This document shows positions 34,322-46,142 of a DNA stretch of 64,000 bases, piece by piece; positions within the stretch are counted from its first letter, which is position 1; the number at the start of each line of letters is the position of its first letter. Below the pieces are notes generated by a model that saw nothing but the letters and a program-made list of their open reading frames with translations, was not told the DNA's origin and did no database searches. Made by a program: the position numbers and the translations under genes. Origin of the DNA: CAWGYT01 sp963826795 (GTDB taxonomy: Bacteria > Planctomycetota > Planctomycetia > Pirellulales > Pirellulaceae); contig CAWGYT010000020.1 in assembly GCA_963826795.1 (NCBI GenBank), positions 248,001 to 312,000 on the forward strand, in the 5' to 3' direction.

Positions 34322-37006
34322 CTACCGCTTGAAGAAGTCAAAAAACGGCAGTTTCGGCTTCCCTTGCGCCGGCTGTTCGATCTCCATCACCGCCCGAGCT
34401 GTGACGTGATCGTCCAACATCTTCACCTCCGCGTCCAAACCGCGAAACCACGCCATCGACGGCGAGGCGAACTGTCCAGGCAGGGAGGGATCGTTCCTGA
34501 GTTGAGGCCAGTTCGTCGAAGCCCAGTAGCGCTGGCCGTACGGATCCTCGCGTAGTTGGTAGTCCCCGCCCAAGGGACAAATCAGTTCGACGCCGAGCGT
34601 CCGTTGGGCAACTGCCAGGGCGTCTTCGGGCGCCACCCCCAACTGTTGGATCAAGGCGTGCATCAAGCGGGTATTGCCGACCGACGTCTGATAGGCTCGC
34701 TGGAAGTCGAGGGCTGCGAACCAGGTCTTGATCTTGGCCTGCGAGACATCCGCAATGTGGATTCGAACCTGAGCCTCGGTTTCGGCTTCCTCGACCCGCA
34801 ATTCCCGGGTGACTTGGCTCAGACGTTGGGGATCCGTGCCGATCAGCGAGAAGCCAGCCGGGGTCTCAATTCGCCAGAGACCGAAAGGCAGCTGCGAAAT
34901 GCCCGCCGCGTTCGCCGTCGGTCGCCGCCCCAACGGCAGCAGGTCCAACAGACCGGTCTTGGGCCAAGCTCCCAAATAGGCCGGAGCCGTCCTCAGCACC
35001 TGCAGCACGCGCGACAGCATTTCCTCCGAAAACTCGATCGGGATCTCCTCATCTTGAATACCGAAGAACAAGTGGTGCGGCCCGGCATCCGGGCGGAGCG
35101 GTCCTCCCTGAAGCACAAGTTGGGCCGTGATCGCGTCATCGGGCGACTGGCGAATCCGAGTCCGCGTCGCGGGGCCGAGCAGGGCGGTGGCCATCCCATA
35201 TTTCTGCCGGTCGAACGGCAGCATCTCCGCCTCGATGACGATTTGCTCGCGGCCCGCAGCCGCCAACGGGACCCGCTCGATGTGGACGATCAGCGGATCC
35301 ATCTCGGTCCAGTTCGTGCGATGAAACGCCGAAATCTCGGCAAACCGCGCCGCCTCTCGCGGCGTCACGCCCTCCAGCGAAACGTCGGGAATCGGCAGGA
35401 AACTACCTCGGACTCCCCGCAACGAGTCCATCGGCTCGCTGCCGCCCAGCAGGACGCGACTCCCGTCGGCTCGTCGCGCAAATTCCGGGGGAAGCAAACG
35501 AGCCGCAATCAAGTCGTCCAGCCGCTCGTGCGGCAGTCCTTCGCGGATCGCCGCCAGCTGAGCCAATTGGACGAGCTCCAGATCGGTGACGGCCCGCAAT
35601 CGCCGCCGAAGTTCGATCTGGTACTGCGGCGAGACGAGGCCGCGAAAGAACGCGGGGGAAAGATAGGCAAAGGCCGTCGCCTTGCGGTCCTCGGGAAACG
35701 CCTGGCGAGCCTGACGAAACGCCGGCGACGCCGCCAGGGATTCGCGGTCGGACTGCAGCCCCGCGAATCGCTCGGCTAAGCGGCGAGAATTCGTCACAAG
35801 ATGATAATTGTCACGTGAGACGAGGAAAGACCGGAGCCGATTGTCGGGGGTGGACGCCGACGACGCCGTGACGTCGCCGAATTGGATCTCTTCCACCGTG
35901 GCGCCTTGATCCTTGAATCGCTGGGCGGCCGCCCGCCGCTGCTTCATCAATTCGCCACGTAGCAGCCCGTTGCGGGCCTCGAATACAATCCCGATGGCCG
36001 CTCCCTCACGCAGGTACGTGTCCCGGCCAATCAGAGCGACATCCGAGATCAATTGATTGCCCAGCAGCTCGGCGAGCGTCGATTCCTGCAAGCCGAGCTG
36101 GTCCTGCGTTCGCTGAGTGAGCATTGGGTCGTGGCCCCGGAGCGTCACGAGTTGCCCGGCGCTGCCGCCGTTTTGCTCGAGGAAACGGTTGAGCCACAGG
36201 TAGTTGTCGAAGCTGCCAAAGCGGAGGTAGAAGCAGTCTTCGGGAACGCGTGCCGCCAGGGGCTCCACCGGGATTTCAGCTTGCACCGCCGCCGCGGTTT
36301 CTGCCCAGGCAAGGGGGTCGGGGACCGGCAAACTGGCCACCCCCAAGTCACATTCCCCGCGCAGTGTCTCCTCCATCGCCTGGATCCGCATCGACTCGAC
36401 GTTCAGCACCAGCAACAACGATTCCTGAGCCACGTCCTGCTTCGCCCGCGGCAGACGTTGGGCGAACGGCGTCTGCAGTCCCAGGCGTCGGCCCAGCATC
36501 GCCGTTAAATACGATTCGATCATCGGCGGATAATCGCTGTGGCGTTGCTGCAGCCGAGCGACCGCGGTGTACTGCTGCCACCAGCTCCGTTGCAAGCGCT
36601 GTGCGAGCCGCGGATTGGGTTGGGGCGAGACGACGATCACCTCCGGTTCCGGGGTCCACATCGTAATCTGAAAGGGCGCGTCGCCCCGAAACAGAAAGTA
36701 AGCCGTCACGGAACTCGGGACGTCGTTGCCGGGGACCCCCAGAATCTCGCGAACCAGACCCAAGACACGGCGGTGGCCGAACACCGGGTACAGCACGCGG
36801 CCTTCCGGATCCTCGATTTGATGCCCGTTCGTTTCAACGGCCAGCGAATCCGAAGCGGGACTCAGCGGAAGAGAAACTCGCGCCACCCCAAACGGGCGGC
36901 CGGTCACGGCCTGGACATCGGCTCCGAAGGTGGATTCTGCGAGCCATGAGATCGCCGCAATCCCCATCCAACCGGCCACGATCCGTCTCAGTTTGTGGTT
37001 CCACAC
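34322..37006 (-). CDS. large exported protein of unknown function
   Basis: 894 residues. The GTG at 37006 stands 8 bases after AGGGAGG and gives an N-terminal hydrophobic signal (RIVAGWMGIAAISWLAESTFGA). The body has no domain I recognise. It alternates alpha and beta segments and contains repeated AFAYLSPAFFRGL- and RLFAERFAGLQ-like helices reminiscent of DUF3352-type exported proteins, but I cannot assign it. There are no transmembrane helices after the signal and few cysteines. It is about 95 bp downstream of the glycosyltransferase gene in the same direction, so the two may share a transcript. Confidence 0.7.
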   Translation of the reverse strand: MWNHKLRRIVAGWMGIAAISWLAESTFGADVQAVTGRPFGVARVSLPLSPASDSLAVETNGHQIEDPEGRVLYPVFGHRRVLGLVREILGVPGNDVPSSVTAYFLFRGDAPFQITMWTPEPEVIVVSPQPNPRLAQRLQRSWWQQYTAVARLQQRHSDYPPMIESYLTAMLGRRLGLQTPFAQRLPRAKQDVAQESLLLVLNVESMRIQAMEETLRGECDLGVASLPVPDPLAWAETAAAVQAEIPVEPLAARVPEDCFYLRFGSFDNYLWLNRFLEQNGGSAGQLVTLRGHDPMLTQRTQDQLGLQESTLAELLGNQLISDVALIGRDTYLREGAAIGIVFEARNGLLRGELMKQRRAAAQRFKDQGATVEEIQFGDVTASSASTPDNRLRSFLVSRDNYHLVTNSRRLAERFAGLQSDRESLAASPAFRQARQAFPEDRKATAFAYLSPAFFRGLVSPQYQIELRRRLRAVTDLELVQLAQLAAIREGLPHERLDDLIAARLLPPEFARRADGSRVLLGGSEPMDSLRGVRGSFLPIPDVSLEGVTPREAARFAEISAFHRTNWTEMDPLIVHIERVPLAAAGREQIVIEAEMLPFDRQKYGMATALLGPATRTRIRQSPDDAITAQLVLQGGPLRPDAGPHHLFFGIQDEEIPIEFSEEMLSRVLQVLRTAPAYLGAWPKTGLLDLLPLGRRPTANAAGISQLPFGLWRIETPAGFSLIGTDPQRLSQVTRELRVEEAETEAQVRIHIADVSQAKIKTWFAALDFQRAYQTSVGNTRLMHALIQQLGVAPEDALAVAQRTLGVELICPLGGDYQLREDPYGQRYWASTNWPQLRNDPSLPGQFASPSMAWFRGLDAEVKMLDDHVTARAVMEIEQPAQGKPKLPFFDFFKR

Positions 37007-37102
37007 GGCACTGCCTCCCTCCTCCTGTGTTGCGGCGAATCCGGTTTGTGCGTCCGGATCCTGCGATTGTACGCCGCGGGTGGGAGGCTGTCAGCCGCTT
37101 GC

Positions 37103-38917
37103 TCACCGCCGCCGATCTGGCGGTTGATCGCGCACCGTCAGGGGCGAGGCGCAACCCAGCAGGAGAAGCTGTTCATCCTTGAGAAAATAGGGAATGCGTC
37201 CCAGCACGGTTACCTGGGAAGGCAGAACAGCTCGCAGCTGCGCGTAATGAGTCGAGGTGGTAATCAATCGCCCTTGATCCCGCTGCAGCCAATCAAGCGC
37301 CACGCGCGGCGCGTTGCCCGGCAACTCGGGAAGTTGCTGGCCGGCATAGAAAACCCAACTGGGTTCATGAATCCCAAACGACGCGACCTCTCGGGATTCC
37401 CCGTTCGCGAAAGCAAGCGCCAGCAATTCTTGAATTCGCTGATGCTCACTCACACGCGGTCCGACCCAGGCAAACAGGCCGAGGACGAACAACAGGGACG
37501 TCGCGGCGAACCAACGCATCCCCACCTGCCAATCGGTTTGGAAAAAACCATGCGCCGCCCCCAGGCCACCCAGACAAAGCGTGACACCGATCAACCCCAG
37601 CCGCTCCTCGCCCGGCAGGAACCGATGAGCCGCCAAGGGCAAGCTGATCGAGATCACCAACCCGACCAAGACCAGCGTCGCGGCGGACCAACGCGGCCAC
37701 CAGCGAGCGGCTCCCGCCCCGGTAACAGGCCACGTCGAGAGAAAGTGGCCACAGAGCAGTGCCAGGGCGGGATAAGTCGGCGTCACGTAACTCGGCAGCT
37801 TGGTGCTTGCCAACGAGAAAGCAACCACGTAGATCCCAATCCACGCCAGCAGCAGGTGAAATGAGCGAGGAAAGCCATTCGCCAGACGCTGGGCCCGCAG
37901 CCACAACAGCCCCGGAATCGTGAACGCCGTCCAGGGAAAAAAGCCGATCAGGATCGCGACCGGGTAGTACAACGCCGTGGGGCCTCGGTGCCCTTCCATC
38001 GGCCGCAGGGCACGCCCCACATTGTGCTCGATCAGGAACTCACGCAGCCATTGACCGTCCGTTCGAATTCCGACCCAGAGGTACCAGGGCGCGGCGACGG
38101 CCAGGACCAGAAGAACGCCGGTCAACGGACGTAGCTCCCACACACCGCGGGCCAGATGCGTGGGGTGCAATCGCGGACGCAGCGCGGCGCCGATCGCCGC
38201 CGCCGTGGCCCTGCCCCGACTCCCGCCCTCGGGACGCCTCGCCGGCTCGCCAACCCGGTCCGCAGTGCTCCACCATCTGAAGCTCGACCAGACGGCCAGC
38301 GGCAACAGCAGGCCGATGGGCCCTTTGGCAAGGACCCCCAGACCTAAGGCTGAATACGCCGCGACGGCCCAGGGCCATCGGAGTGGCCCGGCGGCGGATC
38401 GCGCGATGGGGGATTCCGCGGAGGCGGGCGTCCACTCCTCGCGGGGCACGCCGTAGGCAAAGCAAACGAGGGCGAGCGTACTGCAAAAGATCAACGCTGA
38501 ATCGGGTGTGGCCGCGTGCGCGGCGACATTGAACATGAGACTGGTCGCGAGCACGATGCCGGCCCAGGTTGCCGTCGCGCGGCCGAAAAGTCGCTGGCCA
38601 AGGGCATAGGTCAAAAGGACGGTCCCGACGGCCAGACCCGCCGACCAGAAGCGGGCAGCAAACTCGTTGACGCCAAACACCCGATATGCGGACATCATCA
38701 GCCAATAGAGCAAGATCGGCTTGTGCGTCCGCAACTCGCCGTTGAACGTGGGCACCACCCAATCCCCGCTCGCCAGCATCTCACACGCACAACGGGCGTT
38801 GCGCGGTTCATCTCGATCCCAGAGCTGGGCGGCGCCCAGCCGCGTAAAGAAGGCGATCCCAGCGACCAGCAAAACCAGGGCGACGGATCGGTAGCACGAC
38901 GGGGGGCGGCGAGACAT
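37103..38917 (-). CDS. GT39/ArnT-like membrane glycosyltransferase
   Basis: 604 residues with around a dozen transmembrane helices. The first loop has LWDRDEPRNARCACEML, whose Asp-Glu pair is the catalytic/metal feature of polyprenyl-phosphate-dependent GT-C enzymes such as ArnT, followed by GELRTHKPILLYW. The C-terminal third is a periplasmic domain. It transfers a sugar from a lipid carrier to lipid A, protein or another envelope acceptor; the acceptor is unknown. It is divergent from the PAP2 gene, which could recycle the lipid carrier. Confidence 0.85.
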   Translation of the reverse strand: MSRRPPSCYRSVALVLLVAGIAFFTRLGAAQLWDRDEPRNARCACEMLASGDWVVPTFNGELRTHKPILLYWLMMSAYRVFGVNEFAARFWSAGLAVGTVLLTYALGQRLFGRATATWAGIVLATSLMFNVAAHAATPDSALIFCSTLALVCFAYGVPREEWTPASAESPIARSAAGPLRWPWAVAAYSALGLGVLAKGPIGLLLPLAVWSSFRWWSTADRVGEPARRPEGGSRGRATAAAIGAALRPRLHPTHLARGVWELRPLTGVLLVLAVAAPWYLWVGIRTDGQWLREFLIEHNVGRALRPMEGHRGPTALYYPVAILIGFFPWTAFTIPGLLWLRAQRLANGFPRSFHLLLAWIGIYVVAFSLASTKLPSYVTPTYPALALLCGHFLSTWPVTGAGAARWWPRWSAATLVLVGLVISISLPLAAHRFLPGEERLGLIGVTLCLGGLGAAHGFFQTDWQVGMRWFAATSLLFVLGLFAWVGPRVSEHQRIQELLALAFANGESREVASFGIHEPSWVFYAGQQLPELPGNAPRVALDWLQRDQGRLITTSTHYAQLRAVLPSQVTVLGRIPYFLKDEQLLLLGCASPLTVRDQPPDRRR

Positions 38918-39263
38918 CCGTGCCTTTCCTTGGGAGTCTTCGAGGGCGATACTCTCGGCCGAGTTGCCAGGGCCGGTGCCGGAACGACCCCGCGGGCCGC
39001 GGGCCGTGACGGTCGAGTTTAGCCCGAGCGACGGGGTCTCACAATTTCAGTTTTCCGGAAGTCGCCCCCGGCGCAACTCGCTCGCGCCGGTTCCCGCACG
39101 ATCCGGTCTTGGCACACTCGCTGGCAGTTTGGTACCGTCTGCCCCATCGGTTGTCAGCAAGCCCTCCTGAGACGGGCGGGTCCTCCGGACGGGCTCGGTC
39201 TGCGCCGCCAACCGTCCCTGTCCCTCCCCTGATTAACCTACAGCCTTAAGCTGGATCGACAAC
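38918..39263. other. divergent intergenic region
   Basis: About 345 bp between the divergent glycosyltransferase and PAP2 genes, so it must hold both promoters. I see no palindrome or clear -35/-10 pair. A TTGGCACACTCGCTGGCA stretch at about 39110 resembles a sigma-54 site but has the wrong GG-GC spacing. Confidence 0.4.
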
Positions 39264-39947
39264 ATGCAGACGGTAAGACTCCGCTGGACCGATCTCTGGA
39301 TTTTCCTGGGCTGGTTGGTCCTCGGGATTTTCGTTCTTCCCGTTGACGTTCCCATTTCTCGGTGGCTTGTCAACGGAGGTCTTCCGGGGGACGTACGTGG
39401 GATTTTTCGGCGGGGCGAGGCGTTTGGACACGCCTACGGAATGGCGGCCGTGGCGATCACCATCTACGTGTTGGATCCGGCGCGGCGCCGTTGCCTGCCT
39501 CACCTCGTCGGGACATTTCTGGCCGCGGGCTTAACGGCCGACTTGGTAAAACTCCAGGCCTGGCGGATGCGGCCGCGAGCCTTTCTGGAATCGGGACTGG
39601 AAAACTCCTTCGTGGGGTCCCCGTGGTTGGGGGATAAGCTCGGTTGGTCGCAGGTCGTCGACCACACGATCCAGTCCTTTCCGTCCGCTCATACGGCGGG
39701 TGCCGTGGCCCTGGCCTATCGCTTGGCCGAACTGTATCCGGCCGGTCGAACCTGGTTCTACGTGCTGGCCGTGCTTTGTGCCGCCAACCGGGTGGATGGC
39801 GGCGCCCATTTTGCGAGCGACGTGTGCTGGGGCGTCGCGCTGGGCTACGTGGTCGCGCGCCTGGTGCCCTCGCCGGTATCCAAGGGCGCCCGCGAAACGA
39901 CGCCCGAGCCGGCTATCCCACGCCGGACCGAGCAGCTGGCTGCCTAA
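39264..39947 (+). CDS. PAP2-family membrane phosphatase
   Basis: 227 residues with about five transmembrane helices. The phosphatase signature is complete: KLQAWRMRPRAF, then FPSAHTAG, then NRVDGGAHFASDV with the catalytic His. The Ser-Arg of the third motif is replaced by Asn-Arg. Members dephosphorylate undecaprenyl pyrophosphate, phosphatidate or lipid A at the membrane. Position next to a GT-C transferase suggests a polyprenyl-phosphate role, which is an inference. Confidence 0.85.
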   Translation: MQTVRLRWTDLWIFLGWLVLGIFVLPVDVPISRWLVNGGLPGDVRGIFRRGEAFGHAYGMAAVAITIYVLDPARRRCLPHLVGTFLAAGLTADLVKLQAWRMRPRAFLESGLENSFVGSPWLGDKLGWSQVVDHTIQSFPSAHTAGAVALAYRLAELYPAGRTWFYVLAVLCAANRVDGGAHFASDVCWGVALGYVVARLVPSPVSKGARETTPEPAIPRRTEQLAA

Positions 39948-40042
39948 TCGCGCTTCCCCATTCGGGAGGGCGCGTCCCCATCCGGGAGCCTCGCCTTTCC
40001 GAACTGGCGTCGCCCGCCCGACGTGGCGTCGCGCCCCGTCCT

Positions 40043-41114
40043 TTAGCTTGTAAGCCGACGGATTTCGCCGGGGACGATGGGCGTTCGTTGCGTGGCGCTG
40101 GCGACGGCCGCAAAGCACAGGGCCAAGCTCTGCAGGTTGCGGCGGGCGTCGATCGTCGGGACGCGCCCCTCTTCCAGGCTCCGCAGCAGCTCGCCCATCG
40201 TGCCGTGAAAGCCATCGGGGAACCAGCTCCCCTCGAGGCGCGGGCGAAACTCGCCGATGTCGGTTGCTCAGCGTCACCGTCTGCTCGCGATTACTGGGAC
40301 CGATGCTGAGCAGCGTCCCGCGGGAGCCGGTGACGTAGGTGCGATCCTGGGGGAGGAACCGCGTGTTCCCGTCGAACGCGAGTGACACCTGCACGTCGTC
40401 GAAGTCGAGAATCGCTTGAGCCTGCAGCGGCGGTGCGATTTCCTGCCACGGGCTCGGGCACTCGGTGGCGAACACGCGTTGCGCGATGCGTGGCGACAGG
40501 AGGGCGTTGACCAGATCAAACCAGTGAATCGCGTAGTCATATAAGATCAGGTGTCGGACTTGTTCGAAGGGAGTGCCCTGCACCCAGGAATGATCCCAAT
40601 GCACCGAGAGATGGACGGTGGCCAAATCGCCGATCATTCCGGCCTCGGCCGCCTCCAAGAGATAACTGAAGTGCGGCGCCCAGCGGGCGTTTTGGTTGAC
40701 CGCCAACACCACTCCCCGGGACTCGGCCAGATCGACCAACCGCTGCCCGAGGTCCAGGTCGAGTACAAAGGGTTTTTGGCTCAGCACATGCTTGCCGGCC
40801 TCGATGGCCGCCTCGATGATTTCGGCACGCTCAGCCGGATGCGTGGTGATGTCGACCACCGTCAGGCCCTCGCATCGAAGCAAGGCGCGATAGTCCTGAT
40901 AGACCCTGGCGTTCGGAAAGAACTCATCCCGTCGCGACTCGGCGCGGGCCAAGTCCATGTCGCACAAGGCAATCACGGGATAACCAGCCGCGCGATAGGC
41001 GGCCAAATGATGCTTGGTGACGCCACCACACCCGATCAGGCCGATGGGCTGGTTCCGCTGTACGGGATCACGAGGGCGGTAGGGCAAATCAAAGTGGGTC
41101 GGCAGCGTGTTCAT
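40043..41114 (-). pseudogene. Gfo/Idh/MocA-family oxidoreductase, one frameshift
   Basis: From the ATG at 41114 the N-terminal Rossmann motif IGLIGCGGVTKHHLAAYR and the LSQKPFVLDLDL, LAVNQNARWAPHF segments identify the NAD(P)-dependent Gfo/Idh/MocA family. Near 40258-40264 the frame changes. The family C-terminus (EFRPRLEGSWFPDGFHGTM ... GEIRRLTS) continues in another frame to a TAA at 40043. The original frame runs on antisense to the PAP2 gene and is not protein-like. One indel therefore separates the two parts. Intact length would be about 357 residues. Substrate is probably a sugar or inositol. Confidence 0.8.
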
Positions 41115-41435
41115 CACAAAGAAGTCCAGCGGGGCGTGGTTTCAGCGGTTTGCGGCCAGCGGCTGACAGGCGAGCGAGCGGGCAGACGACGAACCCGCTT
41201 GGTGTTCGCGGGTCGCGGCTGGTTGGCCGCCGGTGACTCAACGTAGCGACCGGCGCGCCGCTTGACGAGGCCCTTCCCGGGACGTCAGCTGCGCGCCGCC
41301 CAGTCCCCCTTGTTTTGCGCCCTGATTGAGTAGACACTGGACAACGCGGGAGCGGGCCCTTCGCCGCGTGCCCTTGGCGGGATCGCCCCCGGCCTTGCTC
41401 CGCGTTTTCTGTTTCGACCCGAGGAAATCCCCAGC
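41115..41435. other. divergent intergenic region
   Basis: About 320 bp between the oxidoreductase and response-regulator genes. Short frames on both strands have no recognisable domain. Promoters of both genes should be here; none is clear. Confidence 0.4.
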
Positions 41436-41840
41436 ATGGCAGCCGAAGAGAAATCTTCCAGCGCAAGCGAGACCGCGCGAAAACGAATCCTGTTGGTCGA
41501 TGATGATGCCGAAATCATTGAAACGCTCCGCTACGCGCTGACCGCCAAGGGCTACGAAATCCTGATTGCGCGCGACGGCAACCAGGGTCTGGCGATGGCC
41601 GAACGAGAAGACCCGGACCTCGTGATTCTCGACATGATGATGCCCAAGCGGAGTGGATTCCTGGTCCTGGAAAAACTGCGTCGGACCCGTCCCGTGCCGA
41701 TTCGCGTGATCATGATCACGGCGAACGAGGGAAGCCGGCACAAGGCGTACGCGGAAATGTTGGGCGTCGACGACTATCTCCGCAAGCCGTTCGCCATGGA
41801 TCGCTTGCTGGATAGTGTGGACCGCCTGCTAGGTCACTAA
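41436..41840 (+). CDS. single-domain response regulator
   Basis: 134 residues: one CheY-like receiver with acidic pocket LLVDDDAE, phosphorylation site DLVILDMMMPKRSG, Thr in MITANEG and Lys in LRKPF. There is no output domain, so it acts by protein contact or as a phosphorelay step. About 14 residues rich in Ser and Ala precede the domain. It lies upstream of the PrkA cluster with 763 bp between, so a link is possible but not shown. Confidence 0.92.
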   Translation: MAAEEKSSSASETARKRILLVDDDAEIIETLRYALTAKGYEILIARDGNQGLAMAEREDPDLVILDMMMPKRSGFLVLEKLRRTRPVPIRVIMITANEGSRHKAYAEMLGVDDYLRKPFAMDRLLDSVDRLLGH

Positions 41841-41959
41841 GCCGCCCGTCGGGCTCTCCGGCACGACCCTCACCCAGCCGTCGTACACTCAACGCGGATT
41901 CAACCGGCGCGCTGCGCAGGCACGACCGGAGGCGCCCCCAACATGACGGGAGTGGACAT

Positions 41960-41975
41960 TGTGACGAATTTCACA
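41960..41975. promoter_or_regulatory. CRP/FNR-family-like palindrome
   Basis: TGTGACGAATTTCACA is a perfect TGTGA-N6-TCACA palindrome, the core consensus of Crp-type regulators. It lies about 150 bp upstream of the predicted promoter. Whether this organism has a regulator of that specificity is not known from the window. Confidence 0.4.
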
Positions 41976-42127
41976 GAGTCACGCGCAGTGCTGCGAAACC
42001 TGGGCTGATTCGCGTGATTTGAGGTGCAAAGGCCCCGCCGTTCACGGCGCGGACAGGCGCCGGACAGCGCGCGAATGGTCCCCCCGCTGCAATGGAATGA
42101 GAAAGTTACCGTTTGAAAAAGTTTCTC

Positions 42128-42156
42128 TTGTCGAAAACGCAATCTCTAACGATACT
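42128..42156 (+). promoter_or_regulatory. predicted sigma-70-type promoter for the prkA cluster
   Basis: TTGTCG and GATACT, each matching four of six consensus bases, are separated by exactly 17 bp. They face prkA. Support is by sequence only. Confidence 0.35.
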
Positions 42157-42603
42157 AAAGGGGGAACGAGGCACGTCACGTTGAATGGCTTCACGAGCGA
42201 ACTTGGTTCGAGTCGTTGACCCCACTGCCTTCTTCTTCTGAGCTCGATCTTTTCCAACTTCCTGTCGACCCGCGTCGCTCTTCCTGCGGGTGTGATTTTC
42301 TGGGTGAAGTTGTTCCCCCATCGTCCGCGTGAAGATCGAGGACGATCGGAGCAGCCGCCTGCGCGATCACGCTCGCGAATTAGTCCCCCCGGATGAAGAG
42401 CGTTTTGTGCTGCGCCGACAGAAAATTGCGACCAGACGCGTGGCCAGTGAAGCGGGCAAGCGAGGTGAGGCAGTCGAATTTCGCTTCGTGAGGGCCCTTC
42501 AACCCAACCTTAATAGATCGGATAGGTACCCCACTTCCAACGCGGGGGTCCCGAACCAGCGAGACCCTCGGGCTGGGTGTCTACCCAATCAGGGAGAGTC
42601 TAA

Positions 42604-44650
<2,047 letters not shown>

Positions 44651-44688
44651 ACGACGGGGTTCGTCCAGGATGAGAGGAGTTACGATTT

Positions 44689-45795
44689 ATGTCCACTCGG
44701 ATCCGCCGTGATACCACCCGCTTTCGCGAAATCGTCCGCGGCCGAATTCGCAACAACCTGCGAAAGTACATCACGCACGGCGAGATGATCGGCCGTAAAG
44801 GACGGGACCTGGTCAGCATCCCGATCCCCCAACTGGACGTGCCGCACTTTCGCTATGGAAAGAACAAGTCTGGCGGGGTGGGGCAGGGCGACGGACAACC
44901 CGGACAGCCCATCGGACGCGGCGAGGAAGGCGATGGGCAGGGAGCCGCGGGCAACCAGCCGGGCGCCCACATCCTGGAAGTCGATGTCACGCTCGAGGAA
45001 CTGGCCGATCTGCTCGGCGAGGAACTCGAATTGCCGCGGATCGAACCCAAGGGAAACGCCCATCTGGCCGAAGAGCGAGCCAAGTACGATAGCATTCGAC
45101 GCAATGGCCCTGAGTCCCTGCGGCACTTCAAACGCAGCTACGTGCAGGCCCTGCGCCGACAAATCTCGACCGGCAGCTACGACCTCAGCCGGCCACGCGT
45201 CGTGCCCATCCGGGAAGACATGCGCTACCGGAGCTGGACGCCCGTCCGGGAACCTCGAGCCAGCGCCGTCACGATCTACATGATGGACGTCTCCGGCTCG
45301 ATGACGGACCAGCAAAAGAAGATCGTCCGCACCGAAGCCTTCTGGCTCGATACCTGGCTGCGACGTCAGTACAACGGCCTCGAATGCCGGTACATCATTC
45401 ACGACGCCGCCGCCAAGGAGGTCGATGAAGAAACCTTCTATCACACGCGAGAAAGTGGCGGAACGCGGATTAGCTCCGCCTACAAAGTCTGCCAGGAATT
45501 GATCGAGCGCGAATTTCCACCGGACCAATGGAACATTTATTGCTTCCAGTTCTCCGACGGCGACAACTGGGGCGAAGACAACAAGGAAAGCCTCCGCATC
45601 CTGGACGAAATGCTCCTGCCCGCCAGCAACCTGTTTTGCTACGGACAGGTCGAAAGCCCTTACGGCAGCGGGGACTACATCCAGTCCCTGCAGGCTCGCT
45701 TCGGAGATCGCCACGAAAAACTGATCCTCTCGGAAATCGAGGATGAAGACGGAATTTACAAGTCGATCAAGGCCTTTTTGGGAACGGGCAAGTAA
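44689..45795 (+). CDS. yeaH: YeaH/YhbH family (DUF444) protein with VWA domain
   Basis: 368 residues after a strong GAGAGGAG site. The N-terminus (STRIRRDTTRFREIVRGRI) and a Gly/Gln-rich insert precede a von Willebrand A domain. Its metal site is DVSGSMTD, and the conserved FQFSDGDNWGEDN and YGQVESPYGSGDY follow. Genes of this family stand between prkA and spoVR in many bacteria and take part in the nitrogen-starvation/stationary-phase response with them. Unlike its neighbours it is not frameshifted. Confidence 0.92.
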   Translation: MSTRIRRDTTRFREIVRGRIRNNLRKYITHGEMIGRKGRDLVSIPIPQLDVPHFRYGKNKSGGVGQGDGQPGQPIGRGEEGDGQGAAGNQPGAHILEVDVTLEELADLLGEELELPRIEPKGNAHLAEERAKYDSIRRNGPESLRHFKRSYVQALRRQISTGSYDLSRPRVVPIREDMRYRSWTPVREPRASAVTIYMMDVSGSMTDQQKKIVRTEAFWLDTWLRRQYNGLECRYIIHDAAAKEVDEETFYHTRESGGTRISSAYKVCQELIEREFPPDQWNIYCFQFSDGDNWGEDNKESLRILDEMLLPASNLFCYGQVESPYGSGDYIQSLQARFGDRHEKLILSEIEDEDGIYKSIKAFLGTGK

Positions 45796-45829
45796 GGTTC
45801 CCCCAACTTCCAGATTGAGGACTCCTCCC

Positions 45830-46034
45830 ATGATTGATCTGAATCGATCGCGTTTGCCTCACCAGTACGAAGTGACCGTCGGGTTCTCCCGGGTTACCGT
45901 GACAGGAGTGACACCGGAGGATGTGATTCAAGAAGCCCGTCGCGCGCTCTGCGCAACTGCCCCGGCTATACGACGTGATCTGCCGCCTCGAAACCAGTCG
46001 CTTCCAAGTCGTGCCCCTGCCCGACAGGGCGTAA
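45830..46034 (+). pseudogene. small protein between yeaH and spoVR, one apparent frameshift
   Basis: An ATG at 45830 opens MIDLNRSRLPHQYEVTVGFS. After EARRALCA the sensible sequence moves one frame to LPRLYDVICRLETSRFQVVP, ending at a TAA at 46032-46034. One inserted base near 45957 would restore a 67-residue protein. Without correction the frame runs to 46126 with a low-complexity tail. I do not recognise the family. Its position suggests a lineage-specific partner of the PrkA/YeaH/SpoVR system. Confidence 0.5.
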
Positions 46035-46142
46035 CTTGCGGTCCAGGGGACGAAACGTCTGATCGGGGACACGGGCTGCACGTCGCGCGGCAATTGCCCG
46101 AACGTGCCAGAAAAGGAAAGAAGTAGGGAAAGGGAAAATTGA

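Larger units (their letters stand above)
41841..42603. other. long intergenic leader upstream of prkA
   Basis: A 763-bp stretch without a credible gene. It contains a CRP-like palindrome (41960-41975) and a plausible sigma-70 promoter (42128-42156). Several open frames cross it but have no domain or good ribosome site. The remaining 445 bp after the promoter would be an unusually long prkA leader. Confidence 0.5.

Noticed and set aside
34556..35779. 407-codon plus-strand frame
   Set aside because: It is antisense to the 894-residue exported protein, which has the better start, signal peptide and composition.
39108..39127. Possible sigma-54 promoter before the PAP2 gene
   Set aside because: The distance between the GG and GC elements is off by one base, and no activator gene is nearby.
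42180..42225. Possible tRNA T-arm (GGTTCGAGTC)
   Set aside because: Flanking bases do not form a T-stem or acceptor stem, so this is a chance match.
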